Below, in pieces: positions 37,401 through 44,727 of a stretch of 64,000 nt of DNA. The stretch spans positions 939,172-1,003,171 of the forward strand of contig CM046833.1 in the NCBI GenBank assembly GCA_025618425.1, read 5' to 3'. The notes beneath the pieces are model-generated. The model worked only from the letters and a program-made list of their open reading frames with translations, had not been told where the DNA came from and did no database searches. Within the stretch, counting starts at the first letter, position 1; the number at the start of each line of letters is the position of its first letter. The translations under genes and the position numbers were made by a program. The stretch comes from Heliocidaris tuberculata (taxonomy: Eukaryota > Echinodermata > Echinoidea > Camarodonta > Echinometridae).

Positions 37401-40400
37401 ATAAATAGCAAAAAGTTTTTTATCGAACCTAAAATTGATTTGGAGCGTAACTTCGGATAATTAACAACCCAAATAAAACAACAAATGGATGAAGTATACA
37501 ACACAAAATGTTTTTATCGAACTGAAAATTCAGTTGGCGCGTAATTATGGAAAATCTACAACCAAATAAAACCACAAATGAATCCAGGATACAACACAAA
37601 ACGTTTATGTCGAAGAGAAAATTGGTTTGGCGCATAAGTTACAAAGAATATACAACCCAAATGAAACAACAAAGGAATGAAGTATACAATGCAAAATGTT
37701 TTGATCGAACTGAAAATTCAGTTGGCCCATAACTTATGGAGAATCTGCAACCCAAATAAAACAATAAAATAATCAAGTACACAACGCAAAATGATTTTAT
37801 CGAATAGAAAATTGGTTGGGCCCATCAATTACAGAGAATCTACAGACCAAATGAACAACAAATAAATTAGAACTAAGACGCAAAATACATTTATCGAATT
37901 GAATTTTTTTTTTTTTTTTTTTTTTTTTTGATTTTTGAAGACGTTCCTGATTCAATATATTGTTCGGTGAGCTATCGTGATCGACTGACTAGTCTTTGCT
38001 CAAGTCTTATTGATATTAATTTTGGGGGATATTTTATTTTCAAACATCAATATCTCCTGTATGCTGTCAACGTTGAATATCGTGTTATGTTTACTGGGGT
38101 TGATTTTGTGTAAGCAAACTATACACATTTTTTTTTTCAGGCCTCAGGTACCCTTTAAAGTGTTTGAATTGCAGGAAAAAAAATTCGACTAAGGTTTCAT
38201 TCCGAAAGGGGCTATATCCATGGAAATTTAAATGATAAACAATTTTTTTTTATTCATTGCTATTTTTTTTTTTACTTGAACGAATTAATATGAGGCAACA
38301 GCCCTACTATACATATCAAAATTGAACTAACAGTTGAAAAGAAAAAGTTGTAAATAATATATTTAAAAAAACAACAACCTTAATTTACTATGAAAAAAAC
38401 CGTAAATGTGGATTAAGCTCCTTTTGGAATGAAAATCCTCAAATACAGAAATTCACCGATATTTGATCCGCCGCTGAATCGGCTTAGAACATAATTTTAA
38501 ATAGAAATTCAATATTTCAAATATATATGAACCGTAAAGAAACACTTTTGTGTTTGATAGCAGTCAAATGGAAACATAGTATTTCGTTTTCATTACGCTG
38601 CATTACTTAGAATATCATATGATATCACTACGTAATGTGAATAGTGCTGAACAATTCCATATATTTGCACAGAAACAAATTATTCTCAAACTGTCTACCA
38701 ACATCGGGGTCCACTCGCTATTCATAAGGCCCGCTATTCATAGAAAACCGCTATTCATTTAAAATGAATAGCGGTCCTTATAAATAGTTAATGAATAGTT
38801 GTCCTTATGAACCGATGTCCTTATGAATAGCGAGGTATTTTGTCTATGGTTTGCTAGCTTTGTCGAAGGACCGCTATTCATACAAAACCGCTATGCATTT
38901 ATTCACGCGTTATGGATAGCGGTCCTTATGAATAGCGGTCCTTATGACTAGCGATGTTACCCCCAACATCAAATACAAAATGGAGTTACTAAAAACGTAT
39001 TTTAAAAAAAAATCGATTTCAAATGTTAAATGAAGATTTTACAGTTGATGTCTTGAAAATTGTAACATTATTTCTCCCTCTCCCTCTCTCTCTCTCTCCA
39101 TTTAGGTCTGCTATCTCGTCCTAAAGGGAAATTCATCTACCAAGCAGAAGTAGTGGATATGGCTCTTGATTTAATCATGGAAGACTTCCATCCTTTTGCT
39201 CATGCCCTAGGAATAGACGAAAGAGGACTTACAGCTTACAGACAACCGTTTCGTGCGTCCCAGCTGGATCTTGGTACAATACGTTTAGCGTTACAGTTAT
39301 TCGATATGACTGTAGAAATTCACATGTGGAGAGCGAGAACTGTCATCTCCAGCATTCTAAACAAGTCTGGATATCAGAACGTCAGCAAGCGGTTTCTGTT
39401 TGGTAAGATTTACTTTAGTTTTTTAGATACAAAAATTCACATTTCTACGTCCTATCAGTCACTTTTCATTTCCTGTATTCAAACAAAAATTCACATTGTA
39501 ACCTTGGTAATATTGGAATTTCTAAGCTAAAATGAAAAAAATAAATCAAAGTTCAATTCTGTATCAGAAATTTCTCACATTAATCAATCGTATTTGTACA
39601 GTTTCTTTTCCAGCATGACTTTACTTCTTTTTCCTGTAAACTCATTGCCAAATCTACCTGATATATCCTTCATAAACACAATACATAAACGTTACTTCAT
39701 TCCCCTTCTCTCCTTTCTAAGCCTCTGAACCAAGCCATGGAGAACTGTTTGCTATAGCAGAGGCAGTCCTTCGAGATGACAAGCCTAAGGTTGACGCGGG
39801 CTCCCCTGTGACTACCGGAGAAATGAAATCAGAAGAGGAAAGCAACAACGATGTAATCCTCGCAATTGAAAGGTCTTCTTCTAACGATGATGGCAAAGAA
39901 GGAGATTTATGCACTGGCCATCACAAACCAGCTGTCTTTCAAGATGATGCTACCAACGGAGAGAACAAACGAGTTCAAGGAAGAGAAAATGTTGAAAAGG
40001 GACAGCTTCCTGTTAACGACGATGAGAAAAGGGACGAATTACAAGCTGACCTCCGAGAAACACCACACTTAGTTGGTACTCTGACTTCAAAAGGCAAAGA
40101 AGAAACGGAAAACAACGATTGTGGGGAAGACGTCAACACTATAGATATCGTGGACGACAAAGAACCCGCGAAGGGCATCGAAAATGAAGTGGACACGGAC
40201 GCTGGAGTGCGCGAGGAGAGAGTCAGCGCTATAAAGAGAATGCTAAAACTGACTGATAAAGATATACCTGACAGAAACGTACTTACGGTGTTGAAGTTTT
40301 GGAAAGAGAGGATATGTCCTGGTTTAATAGACCATCGTGCAGTCTTAGCGGAAGGCCTGCAAAACATTAACAAAGCACATCTAGTCCCGTCAGTAATAAA

Positions 40401-40981
40401 TGGTATGTTGATTCATGTGAATGTATAATAAATCAGTAATCCTTGGACATGCTTAGTATATACAAGGACAACCCCCCCCCCCCATATAATCTTTCATTTG
40501 ATTGTAAAAGGTGCAACAATTAAATAACATTTTTTTTTTATTTGAACATATTCAAGAAGTGTGATTTATACTGATTCATTTTTAAGAAGAGCATTTATTT
40601 AAGATATCACAAATCATATAGATTAATGTGATCTTTATTGCATTTCTGGCAGGCCTATACCACAGCAGAGCAACAAGCTTCGATTTTATAAAGGATATGG
40701 TGGACAGAATGGATGAAGATCGGCGTATATCTCTAAGACGTCTGCTGAAGATCAAGGAGAAAAGGGAAGGTATCATGTCGTGTGATGATTTAACAGGAAG
40801 GATCTATGACTGGCTGGCAAACTGGACCAAGGGAATGGAACCTTCGATGAAGAATTATGTAAAGGATGCCATGCGACTTAAAGAAATGTCACAGCGGCAC
40901 AGAGATTTCAATGATAAACTGGTAGTTCACGGATTTCTAGATCTAGCAAAGGAGATTATGAACATAGAGCAATACTGGTAA
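19419..40981 (+). CDS. Ig-Ig-TM-multi-death-domain receptor (whole gene model)
   Basis: Joined model: 19419-19470 (candidate), 19816-20133, 22559-22915, 23827-23877, 24113-24166, 25349-25393, 26985-27236, 28230-28520, 29077-29385, 36477-36704, 39106-39402, 39722-40402, 40653-40981. Every junction is phase 1 with GT/AG borders, and the total is 1,088 codons including the stop. Domains in order are signal peptide (weak), V-type Ig (about 18-123), C1-like Ig (about 124-230), TM helix (about 235-251), basic KRRK stop-transfer, two short juxtamembrane exons, then seven death-fold modules in exons 5, 6, 7, 8, 9, the end of 10, and 11. Each module keeps a Trp at the helix-5 position. By family knowledge, death domains pair with adaptors in apoptosis and NF-kB signalling, so I infer a type I receptor that senses a ligand through Ig domains and gathers adaptors inside the cell. 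The ligand and partners are unknown. Confidence 0.8.
19816..20133 (+). CDS. Receptor exon: V-type immunoglobulin domain
   Basis: The exon follows a long pyrimidine tract and CATACAG, and ends at G before GTAGGT; phase 1 at both ends. It encodes a V-set-like Ig fold: first Cys in LPCQV, core Trp in VSWLK, and the D-x-Y-x-C motif in HEDTYFC, with a J-like strand NVYQDTTVLNVFG closing the domain. In the model numbering these are Cys39, Trp50 and Cys103. A sequon (NIT) lies between them. The domain would be extracellular and membrane-distal. Recognition of a ligand is inferred from the fold only. Confidence 0.85.
20134..22558 (+). other. Intron 2 with a disrupted TTAA-type element
   Basis: Holds an inverted copy of the element described at 27619-28051 (about 20508-20950 and 21435-21465), split by an insertion at about 20955-21432. 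The rest has poly-C and poly-T runs (21224-21236, 21745-21758, 22131-22142) and no further exon that I can support. Confidence 0.5.
20955..21432. mobile_element. Insertion with TIRs CTGTTTWCACGAAGTGACGG and an internal inverted pair
   Basis: The left end (about 20956-20975) and the right end (about 21411-21431) are inverted copies of the same 20-mer. Two further copies lie inside at about 21141-21158 (inverted) and 21190-21206 (direct), giving the order + - + -. It interrupts a TTAA-type repeat whose continuous form is at 27619-28051. No coding frame. Confidence 0.55.
22559..22915 (+). CDS. Receptor exon: C1-like Ig domain and start of the TM helix
   Basis: Acceptor TTTTTAAG, donor GTAAGT, phase 1 both ends, 357 bp. 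The domain has Cys156 in LTCQVEEYYPSIDLYF and Cys209 in TSFECVATG. The Cys-x6-P pattern with a following aromatic resembles C1-set domains of MHC and B7-type proteins, but the core Trp is replaced by Phe. Two more Cys (136 and 144) could add a disulfide. Sequons at NSS and NNS. The exon closes with the hydrophobic SGIAVAVVV, so the TM helix is split across this exon and the next. A V plus C1-like pair resembles B7/butyrophilin ectodomains, which is analogy rather than proof of kinship. Confidence 0.85.
22984..23110. mobile_element. TTAACCC-type repeat fragment
   Basis: The words TTAACCC, CCTAC, GGACCGGG and GATAATTCAGTAGT recur in the same order at about 28564-28640. TTAA-bounded ends suggest a piggyBac- or Kolobok-like MITE, but neither copy is complete enough to assign. 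Confidence 0.4.
23395..23735 (+). mobile_element. CR1/Jockey-group LINE, 3' end
   Basis: One frame reads YVPSRNLRSAQKDLLHCP, then RSFAHAAPSLWNTIPSHL, then LKTYLFKKHFE and a stop at about 23600. That R-S-F-x-x-A-A-P-x-L-W-N pattern is the usual C-terminus of CR1/L2/Jockey-type reverse transcriptases. A short 3' UTR with ATGCGCTTTAAAAGC leads into an (ATT)n tail at about 23704-23730. It is a 5'-truncated insertion in the intron between the second Ig exon and the TM exon. Confidence 0.7.
23827..23877 (+). CDS. Receptor exon: rest of TM helix and stop-transfer
   Basis: With acceptor TTTCTGCAG at 23826 the exon adds LVVIAVFVF then KRRKTRLK, completing a helix of about 18 hydrophobic residues begun in the previous exon, with a basic cytoplasmic anchor. 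A second acceptor, CTACAG at 23805, is in the same phase and would start the exon at 23806, adding seven mostly hydrophobic residues. The donor is GTGAGT at 23878. Both forms are open and phase 1, so alternative use is possible. Confidence 0.8.
24113..24166 (+). CDS. Receptor exon 4a: juxtamembrane mini-exon, copy 1
   Basis: Acceptor TTTCCTCAG, donor GTAAGG, 54 bp, phase 1-1. It encodes KYERGHVIPMVYKQTQK just inside the membrane, with two Tyr that could be phosphorylated; no standard ITIM or ITAM is met. It is the first of two duplicated exons; the other is at 25349-25393. Because both are symmetric they could be used together or as alternatives. Confidence 0.7.
24361..24810 (+). mobile_element. 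LINE 3' end (zinc-knuckle type), copy 1
   Basis: The first frame reads GDDECNLCHCKETIMHML then LNCENVK, a C-x2-C ... ET ... H ... C pattern typical of the C-terminal zinc knuckle of L1/Tx1-like LINEs. It ends in a stop, and the rest (MVEDMILSMFK onward, about 100 codons) continues in another frame. The same one-base frame break is in the copy at 25863-26335, so it predates the duplication. Confidence 0.65.
25349..25393 (+). CDS. Receptor exon 4b: juxtamembrane mini-exon, copy 2
   Basis: Acceptor TTTCCTCAG, donor GTAAGG, 45 bp, phase 1-1. It encodes NYERVHVIPMETQL. Against exon 4a it has about seven substitutions and a 9-bp deletion in 54 bp, whereas the following intron differs by only two substitutions and a 2-bp indel over about 190 bp. 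It would follow or replace exon 4a in the transcript. Confidence 0.7.
   Translation, partial: GITRESTSFPWRHN
25577..25862 (-). mobile_element. tRNA-derived SINE, minus orientation
   Basis: Read on the minus strand it has a tRNA-like head with an A-box-like TAGTCGAGTGG (complement of 25840-25850) and a B-box GGGTTCAAACC (complement of 25797-25807), a body, then a GAGCGCTATATAA tail and (ATT)n. The paralogous sequence at 24341-24370 lacks it and gives the empty site. The tail resembles that of the LINE at 23395-23735, a likely partner for mobilisation. Confidence 0.8.
25863..26335 (+). mobile_element. LINE 3' end (zinc-knuckle type), copy 2
   Basis: Near-identical to 24361-24810: the 101-codon C-terminal part differs at only three residues, and the same frame break after the zinc knuckle is present. 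It was duplicated with exon 4, not inserted separately. Confidence 0.65.
26985..27236 (+). CDS. Receptor exon 5: death-fold module 1
   Basis: Acceptor CCTTCCAG after poly-C, donor GTATTT, 252 bp, phase 1-1. It encodes about 84 residues patterned as a death domain: LVKYAREKNVSKNLVKVLQH for helices 1-2, then EMCKWKAEY (helix 5 with the signature Trp) and FFDLCRDQGLEAAFDQLK (helix 6). It is the most canonical of the seven modules. By family knowledge such domains make homotypic contacts with adaptors. It lies directly after the juxtamembrane exons and is therefore membrane-proximal. Confidence 0.85.
27619..28051. mobile_element. TTAA-flanked MITE in intron
   Basis: Begins CTCTTTTAGTGCC right after TTAA (27615-27618) and ends with GCGCAGTAAGAG right before TTAA (28052-28055), an imperfect inverted terminal repeat. 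Another copy is at about 29590-29990 and an inverted, split one at about 20508-21465. The TTAA duplication points to piggyBac- or Kolobok-like mobilisation. No coding frame. Confidence 0.6.
28230..28520 (+). CDS. Receptor exon 6: death-fold module 2
   Basis: Acceptor GCATGTGTAG, donor GTAAGA, 291 bp, phase 1-1. It encodes about 97 residues, including DLAHTLWHIGEIDLIIGLL for helices 1-2, MKILKSWRDIN with the helix-5 Trp and VMLSQALEMNRCSPNYNDFF for helix 6. The sequence is well diverged from module 1 but keeps the death-fold spacing. A degenerate TTAACCC-type repeat fragment follows in the intron (28564-28640). Confidence 0.8.
29077..29385 (+). CDS. Receptor exon 7: death-fold module 3
   Basis: Acceptor TTTACATTTAG, donor GTGAAA, 309 bp, phase 1-1. 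About 103 residues with LLLPKVTSRHCTVLVNAMMD as early helices, HQMIQDWWAEQN carrying the helix-5 Trp, and LRRAANGLQRT for helix 6. There is a Lys-rich N-terminal segment (LNKKEMK). Assignment to the death fold rests on the helix-5/6 pattern and exon symmetry; a profile search would confirm it. Confidence 0.75.
29590..29990. mobile_element. Second copy of the TTAA-type MITE
   Basis: Starts with CTCTTTCAGTGCC and follows the text of 27619-28051, including the TGTGACAGATAGA and GGTGGTCAATGTA words, but loses the right terminus near 29990. Confidence 0.5.
30160..30400 (-). pseudogene. Crypton-like tyrosine-recombinase fragment
   Basis: Minus-strand reading includes GRENLRQT, a stop, then QMKRDFAVQRDSANQ, matching the core of Crypton/KIAA1958-type tyrosine recombinase proteins. 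About 155 bp matches the fragment at 34233-34390, including the same stop, so they share a dead ancestor or were copied together. Short and broken. Confidence 0.5.
30954..30975. repeat. 22-bp perfect palindrome
   Basis: CAGACGCCGTGC followed by its mirror complement; a GC-rich island in AT-rich intron. Role unknown; possibly the centre of an old MITE. Confidence 0.6.
31900..32120. repeat. ATTAGTC-rich degenerate tandem segment
   Basis: ATTAGTC or AATTAGTC recurs about every 25-40 bp between 31912 and 32105. No coding content. It lies just upstream of the half-exon at 32180. Confidence 0.4.
32180..32266 (+). CDS. Partial duplicate death-fold exon (exon 8'), possibly functional
   Basis: A copy of the 3' third of exon 8 (36477-36704) plus about 285 bp of its intron. 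Upstream homology stops at a new junction, but the fused sequence ends GGTTTTCAG, a usable acceptor, giving an 87-bp open exon with phase 1-1 and the GTGAGT donor. It would encode VDTWKKGSSKPEQKKDKNLS and ALKSIGFD, only helices 5-6 of the module. It could be spliced in or be a pseudo-exon; it is left out of the main model. Confidence 0.4.
33491..34085. repeat. 94-95-bp satellite, array 1 (about six copies)
   Basis: Units recur at 33491, 33585, 33677, 33772, 33867 and 33962, marked by GCGTAACTTA and AACAACAAATGAATGAAG. A second array is at 37375-37900. A poly-T block with G and C (33291-33370) lies just upstream. Confidence 0.85.
34130..35740 (-). pseudogene. Crypton-like tyrosine-recombinase remnant, split by a hAT-type insertion
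   Basis: On the minus strand, from 35740 down, it reads IPPELNVFLQIFYAEVRRG, MIALRYGLQRYFLKHRQVDI, LKADRKGAVRQKDPITPEDM and, past a 933-bp insertion, QRDSANQLYVHVIRDMTTKN then HRGELHHDDDE. These match the SAM-like and core parts of Crypton/KIAA1958-type recombinases. Several stops break it. The hAT-type element at 34487-35419 sits inside with an 8-bp duplication. No active gene is implied. Confidence 0.65.
34487..35419. mobile_element. hAT-type non-autonomous element, 933 bp
   Basis: The ends CAGTAGCGGCACCA (34487) and the complement of CAGTGGCGGCACCA (ends 35419) are flanked by the 8-bp direct repeat GTGTCAAC (34479-34486 and 35420-35427). CAG ends, short TIRs and 8-bp duplications are hAT hallmarks. 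Inside are about five tandem units of some 130 bp with the phrase GAAAATGTACAGAAAT, a pyrimidine-rich tract and a 22-bp poly-G run. No transposase. Confidence 0.85.
36477..36704 (+). CDS. Receptor exon 8: death-fold module 4
   Basis: Acceptor GGTTCCCCAAG (pyrimidine tract weak), donor GTGAGT, 228 bp, phase 1-1. It encodes 76 residues: EKLEQIVKLVPRPQLIQLWK, HITYTPDDLDDEWKRLEVMC with TWKEGSS carrying the Trp, and DLSNALKSIGF as helix 6. It is a compact death-fold module. A diverged partial copy at 32180-32266 shares its 3' end. The intron before it is about 7 kb and full of transposons, which is why it stands far from exon 7. Confidence 0.8.
37003..37374. mobile_element. Fold-back MITE with 71-bp arms
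   Basis: The arms at 37151-37221 and 37281-37351 are near-perfect reverse complements around a 59-bp loop, in sequence rich in GTTTA/TAAAC. The upstream part (37003-37150) starts CACTGTAAAAAAAA and repeats TTAAGAGCTAAACACATGTG twice. It lies between the duplicated intron text and satellite array 2. Confidence 0.65.
37375..37900. repeat. 94-95-bp satellite, array 2 (about five copies)
   Basis: Same unit as 33491-34085, with junction words near 37443, 37538, 37632, 37726 and 37819. It ends at a poly-T run (about 37906-37929). Together with the exon 8/8' duplication it suggests that the larger block was copied once and then rearranged. Confidence 0.8.
38706..38962. mobile_element. Palindromic MITE built of CCGCTATTCAT units, 257 bp
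   Basis: Flanked by the 8-bp direct repeat CCAACATC (38698-38705 and 38963-38970). The inward ends read GGGGTCCACTCGCTATTCAT and, from the other side, GGGTAACATCGCTAGTCAT. The interior repeats CCGCTATTCAT and its complement several times. Non-coding. Confidence 0.7.
39106..39402 (+). CDS. Receptor exon 9: death-fold module 5
   Basis: The acceptor is TCCATTTAG behind a CT microsatellite (39072-39098) that serves as the pyrimidine tract; donor GTAAGA, 297 bp, phase 1-1. It encodes 99 residues: EVVDMALDLIMEDFHPFAHA, LGIDERGLTAYRQPFRASQL, then VEIHMWRARTVISSILNKSG with the helix-5 Trp. The spacing HPFAHALGIDE is close to the canonical W-x-x-L-A-x-x-LG-x death-domain helix 2-3 region. Confidence 0.8.
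39722..40402 (+). CDS. Receptor exon 10: acidic linker plus death-fold module 6
   Basis: Acceptor CTCCTTTCTAAG, donor GTATGT, 681 bp, phase 1-1, 227 residues. After an N-terminal SHGELFAIAEAVLRDD segment comes a long, probably disordered, Asp/Glu/Lys-rich stretch (about model residues 770-910) with many Ser/Thr. The C-terminal 65 residues return to the death-fold pattern: SAIKRMLKLTDKDI, VLTVLKFWKERIC with the Trp, and LAEGLQNINKAHLVPSV as helix 6. The linker is the only non-modular part of the tail and could give flexibility or phosphorylation sites. Confidence 0.8.
40653..40981 (+). CDS. Receptor exon 11: death-fold module 7 and stop
   Basis: Acceptor GCATTTCTGGCAG, phase 1 start, TAA stop at 40979-40981, 108 whole codons plus the shared one. 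It encodes FDFIKDMVDRMDEDRRISLR, then IYDWLANWTKGMEP with the Trp motif and a final VVHGFLDLAKEIMNIEQYW. This looks like a last death-fold module with a longer helix 5-6 region. The 3' UTR follows; a weak ATTAAA lies at 41014-41019 and AATAAA words occur only after 42500, so the poly(A) site is not set. Confidence 0.8.
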
Positions 40982-42632
40982 AACATAGGGGGACAAATCA
41001 TTACCAGTAAAACATTAAAGCCATTCAGTGAAAATTATGTACTTCAAACTTTTTCAAGAATACCTACATGTAAGTGTTTTTCATCACCGACACCCTGTTT
41101 TATTTCACAGATTTCAGCTTCGATTTACTGTAGATGTATTTTGTTCCATAATATGTTGTGTTGAGACAAGACTGATATATTTCATTCTTACGCTGTATCG
41201 CCGTTTTATTTTATGACCTGAATTTAGCAACTAAAATATTAACATCCTGAATTACGTTTTTTTTCTTCTTCTTCTTTCTTTCTTTCTTTCTTTTTTTTTT
41301 TATTTGCGATTGTGTAATTAGCATAACTAAAGCCACATTGAAAGCTGTACAATGAACAGATCGGTAGAAACAAATTACACAGTAAGGTAGTATTATACGA
41401 AAATCGGTGAATTAAACACACATTCTGACTAACATGTGAAGGAGTACTTGACCAAAATCCCGGTTAACTAATTTCCAACACTCCATTTTTATATCAGCGT
41501 ATTATCTTTGGCCACCAATTGTTTGTAAAGAAGATAAAGATTTATGTAACTTGGTATCTAAATGCACTCTCATTCTCACTATGAAAGATATATTCTTAAA
41601 TAGACGTATCAATTTCCGCGTATGTACGTGTTTTTCTCGCATGTAATATATTTTTTAATTGGAGATATTGCAATCATTTTGAGACTTAAGATGCGTGTGT
41701 ATACGTGTTTTCAAAGTTTGAATGTTCTCTTTATGAATAGACGAATGATACCTTCCTAGAGTAACACCTCGCAGTATTTTTTACTCTTGATCGCTTCAAT
41801 AATGCTGTATTATGTCTCATAATTTTTCTGATCGTCAGATATTTAGTTTTGTAGTATCAAATATGGTTATTGCGACACGATAGATATATTTACTGTGAGT
41901 GAATACCTTTCGTGCATCATGAGATTCATTCATTCTCTAAACAAACAAACCAAAATATTCGGGAAACATATACATAAGCCTGATATCTTAGAGAAAGTAT
42001 CAGTATAACTGAAGCCTGCATGCAACATCTTGCTTGTTAGCAAAAGTCCAACGTATCATGAACGACCCCACCCACCCATTACATCATTAACTGTATAATA
42101 TAACAGGTTTTCGTCTGCGTGTGCAGCGCTCCGCAACAGCACGAACGAGGCAATCTTTTGTGCACAACTCCATTCATTTGTATAATATAATGTCTCGCAG
42201 ACCTCATATGCTTGATACTTGATGGGGTAATCCCTTTAGCAGATATACTGGGATGGTAGGTGAAGCGAGCAGTCGCAGGGAGTGTCGTGAAGTGCAGAAG
42301 TGATGGTGGGTATAGACATAGCACTTATCAATATACAGTAAAATATCCTATGCCAAGTGCAAGTAAAAACCATTCCAGTGTACTTAAACTATGCTGGAAT
42401 ACATAACATTATGATAATTAGATATCAAATTACTTTTTGTTATATTTGTTGTTAGTTTAACTACTGTTTTATGTATATATACATACATAATATATGAGAA
42501 GTAAATAAGTAAATAAAAATTCCGAAAAACTCAGAAGTTTTCAAAAAACGGAATTTTCAAAACGGAATTTTTTATTTACTTGTTTACTACTCATCTCTAC
42601 ATTTACACTAAATCTTATTATTCCCCCCCCCC

Positions 42633-42665
<33 letters not shown>

Positions 42666-44727
42666 CTATTCAATGTGAATGTATATATTTTCTTATTTCC
42701 GCCTCCTTCCTTTTCCTTCTCCCTCCCCCTTCTCTCTTCTGCTATACCAATCTCATCCATACACCTTAAAAGTTATATTACGTTATATATACGTGATTTT
42801 GCAAACACTGTATTACCTTCTGTGACCAAAATTTGTACTCTGTAAACTCATTGATTTGTATTCTCTACCAAAAAACAAATTCATAAATGGACATAAATAT
42901 TAAATTCAATTCAAGTCATTTCAGTATCGTAGACCTACTTTGTTAAGTGGAAACGACATCGCCATTCCATGTAAATAAATATCCAGTAAGTTTAGAAGTA
43001 GTTGAAACAAGAACGAACTTCTTTTCTTGCAAAATGATATCCTTAGCTCGAAGACTCTCTAAGTAGTCTGTAAGGGGAAAAATAATCAGTGCTGGGTTGT
43101 TGTTTAGTTAAGATATGTTTCATTTTGTGTAAGAGATCTTCCATGTCAGCAAAACAACTATTGATGTCAAATGCTGTTTTAGAGATTACTAGTAATTAAA
43201 TGAATGGATTTTTAATCAATATATTCGTATTGGTTTATATATACTGTGTCGGAAACTTCTTACAGTTTGATTAGTGTAACTATGAGACATTCATCTGATT
43301 TTAAACTGGTCTTCAAATCTATTTGTCAATTTTTGAAAAGAACAAAGTTCGGGGATATAATTGTTTTGCAAAAAATAGTTGAATATCATGATTTTTTTTT
43401 TCCTTTCAAAAAAGTGATTATCACTCATTTAATTTCAAGGCACCGTTTTTTGCAGCACAGATTGTCGCTGTCGACAACCTGAGCAGAATTTTAAAAACTA
43501 GAACTGCAATCGTATCAGAACGATGTGCAAGCAATGTCGTCTGTATCTCCTATTTTGTTGAGAAGTTGACAGGGGAAATATAAATATACGCATGGTAAAA
43601 CATGAGACAAGATAAGATGAGAAATGGAGAAAGTAATTACAAACATGCAGAAAAGGAGAAAGAAAGATAATTAAGATGGGAGGAAAAAATGAATTCTGTG
43701 AAATTAGCAGATTATAGATGATGATGATGATAATAGTGATGATATGAAGAGCTTGATTCCAAAAGGAGCCAAATCCATTTTTGACCGAAAGTGATTTTTA
43801 AAGATAAATATGTGCACCTATTTTTTTTTTTTTTTTTTTTTGAAAGTTGAAAAAATGTTGTTACAAATTTAGGTTTCATTCCAAAAGGAGCTAAATCCAA
43901 AAAGGGTTTCATTCCAGAAGGAGCTAAATCCACTATGGTCATTTAGGATTTGTTCATTTAACTACATTCCATAAAGTTGTGTAATAAGATTCTTAAGCAC
44001 ATGTTGCGGCTACTAGTCAACATCATCATTTCATTGTGATTTAATATTAGCATTATTAGTTAAATAGCCCCCAAAATGGATTTGCATATTGACACCTGAT
44101 TTGCATAATTAGGCATCAATGCTACAAAAAATATACGTATATGGTTTAGAAATATTCACATTCAGATGATGCAGTCCAAATTAGCTTGAAAACATTTTTT
44201 TTTATTAATAAGATACCAGTGTTCTGTGTATTATAGTTCAAACAATGAATTATGCATAAATTTGCATAATTAAACCTCATTAGAGTGATAACGTGCAAGT
44301 TTCAGGCTTGGCAACATTCATATTTGAATTCAGCACAAAAAAGTACCTGTGCCCCCAACTTTTCAGGTAGGGGCGAAAATGTGGACCACGAAAATGAAAA
44401 ACGGAGCCTCTTTTTCCATGTCATCCCATGGTCTAGTAAGAATATCTGTAAATGTTTGCGTATTGTAATTTTCACTTATGTCTTGCCATCTTACTGTTCT
44501 ACATGCGTGCTATACGACTCCATCAATTGCTTATATGTTGTAGTTGATCCCTTCCCTCCTCTTCCCTCCTAGTTCCCTATACTTTCTCTCTCCTTCTTTT
44601 CCTGTCCCTCTCTTCTTTTCTTCTATAAATATTGTACTTAAGGCTAAGAGATGATTTTTTTTTTTTTTTTTGCAACTGCATCTTCAAGGGCAGCGTGGTG
44701 ACGTCTATAGATGTTACTAAGGGGAAC
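40982..44727. other. Intergenic, AT-rich; no gene recognised
   Basis: Probably begins with the receptor 3' UTR. Contains CT/TA microsatellites (about 42632-42664), GAT units near 43718, poly-T (43821-43840) and repeated phrases of the type AAAAGGAGCTAAATCC near 43758, 43876 and 43917. Short frames have no domain. Confidence 0.5.

Noticed and set aside
39975..40373. 132-codon minus-strand frame
   Set aside because: Shadow of receptor exon 10.
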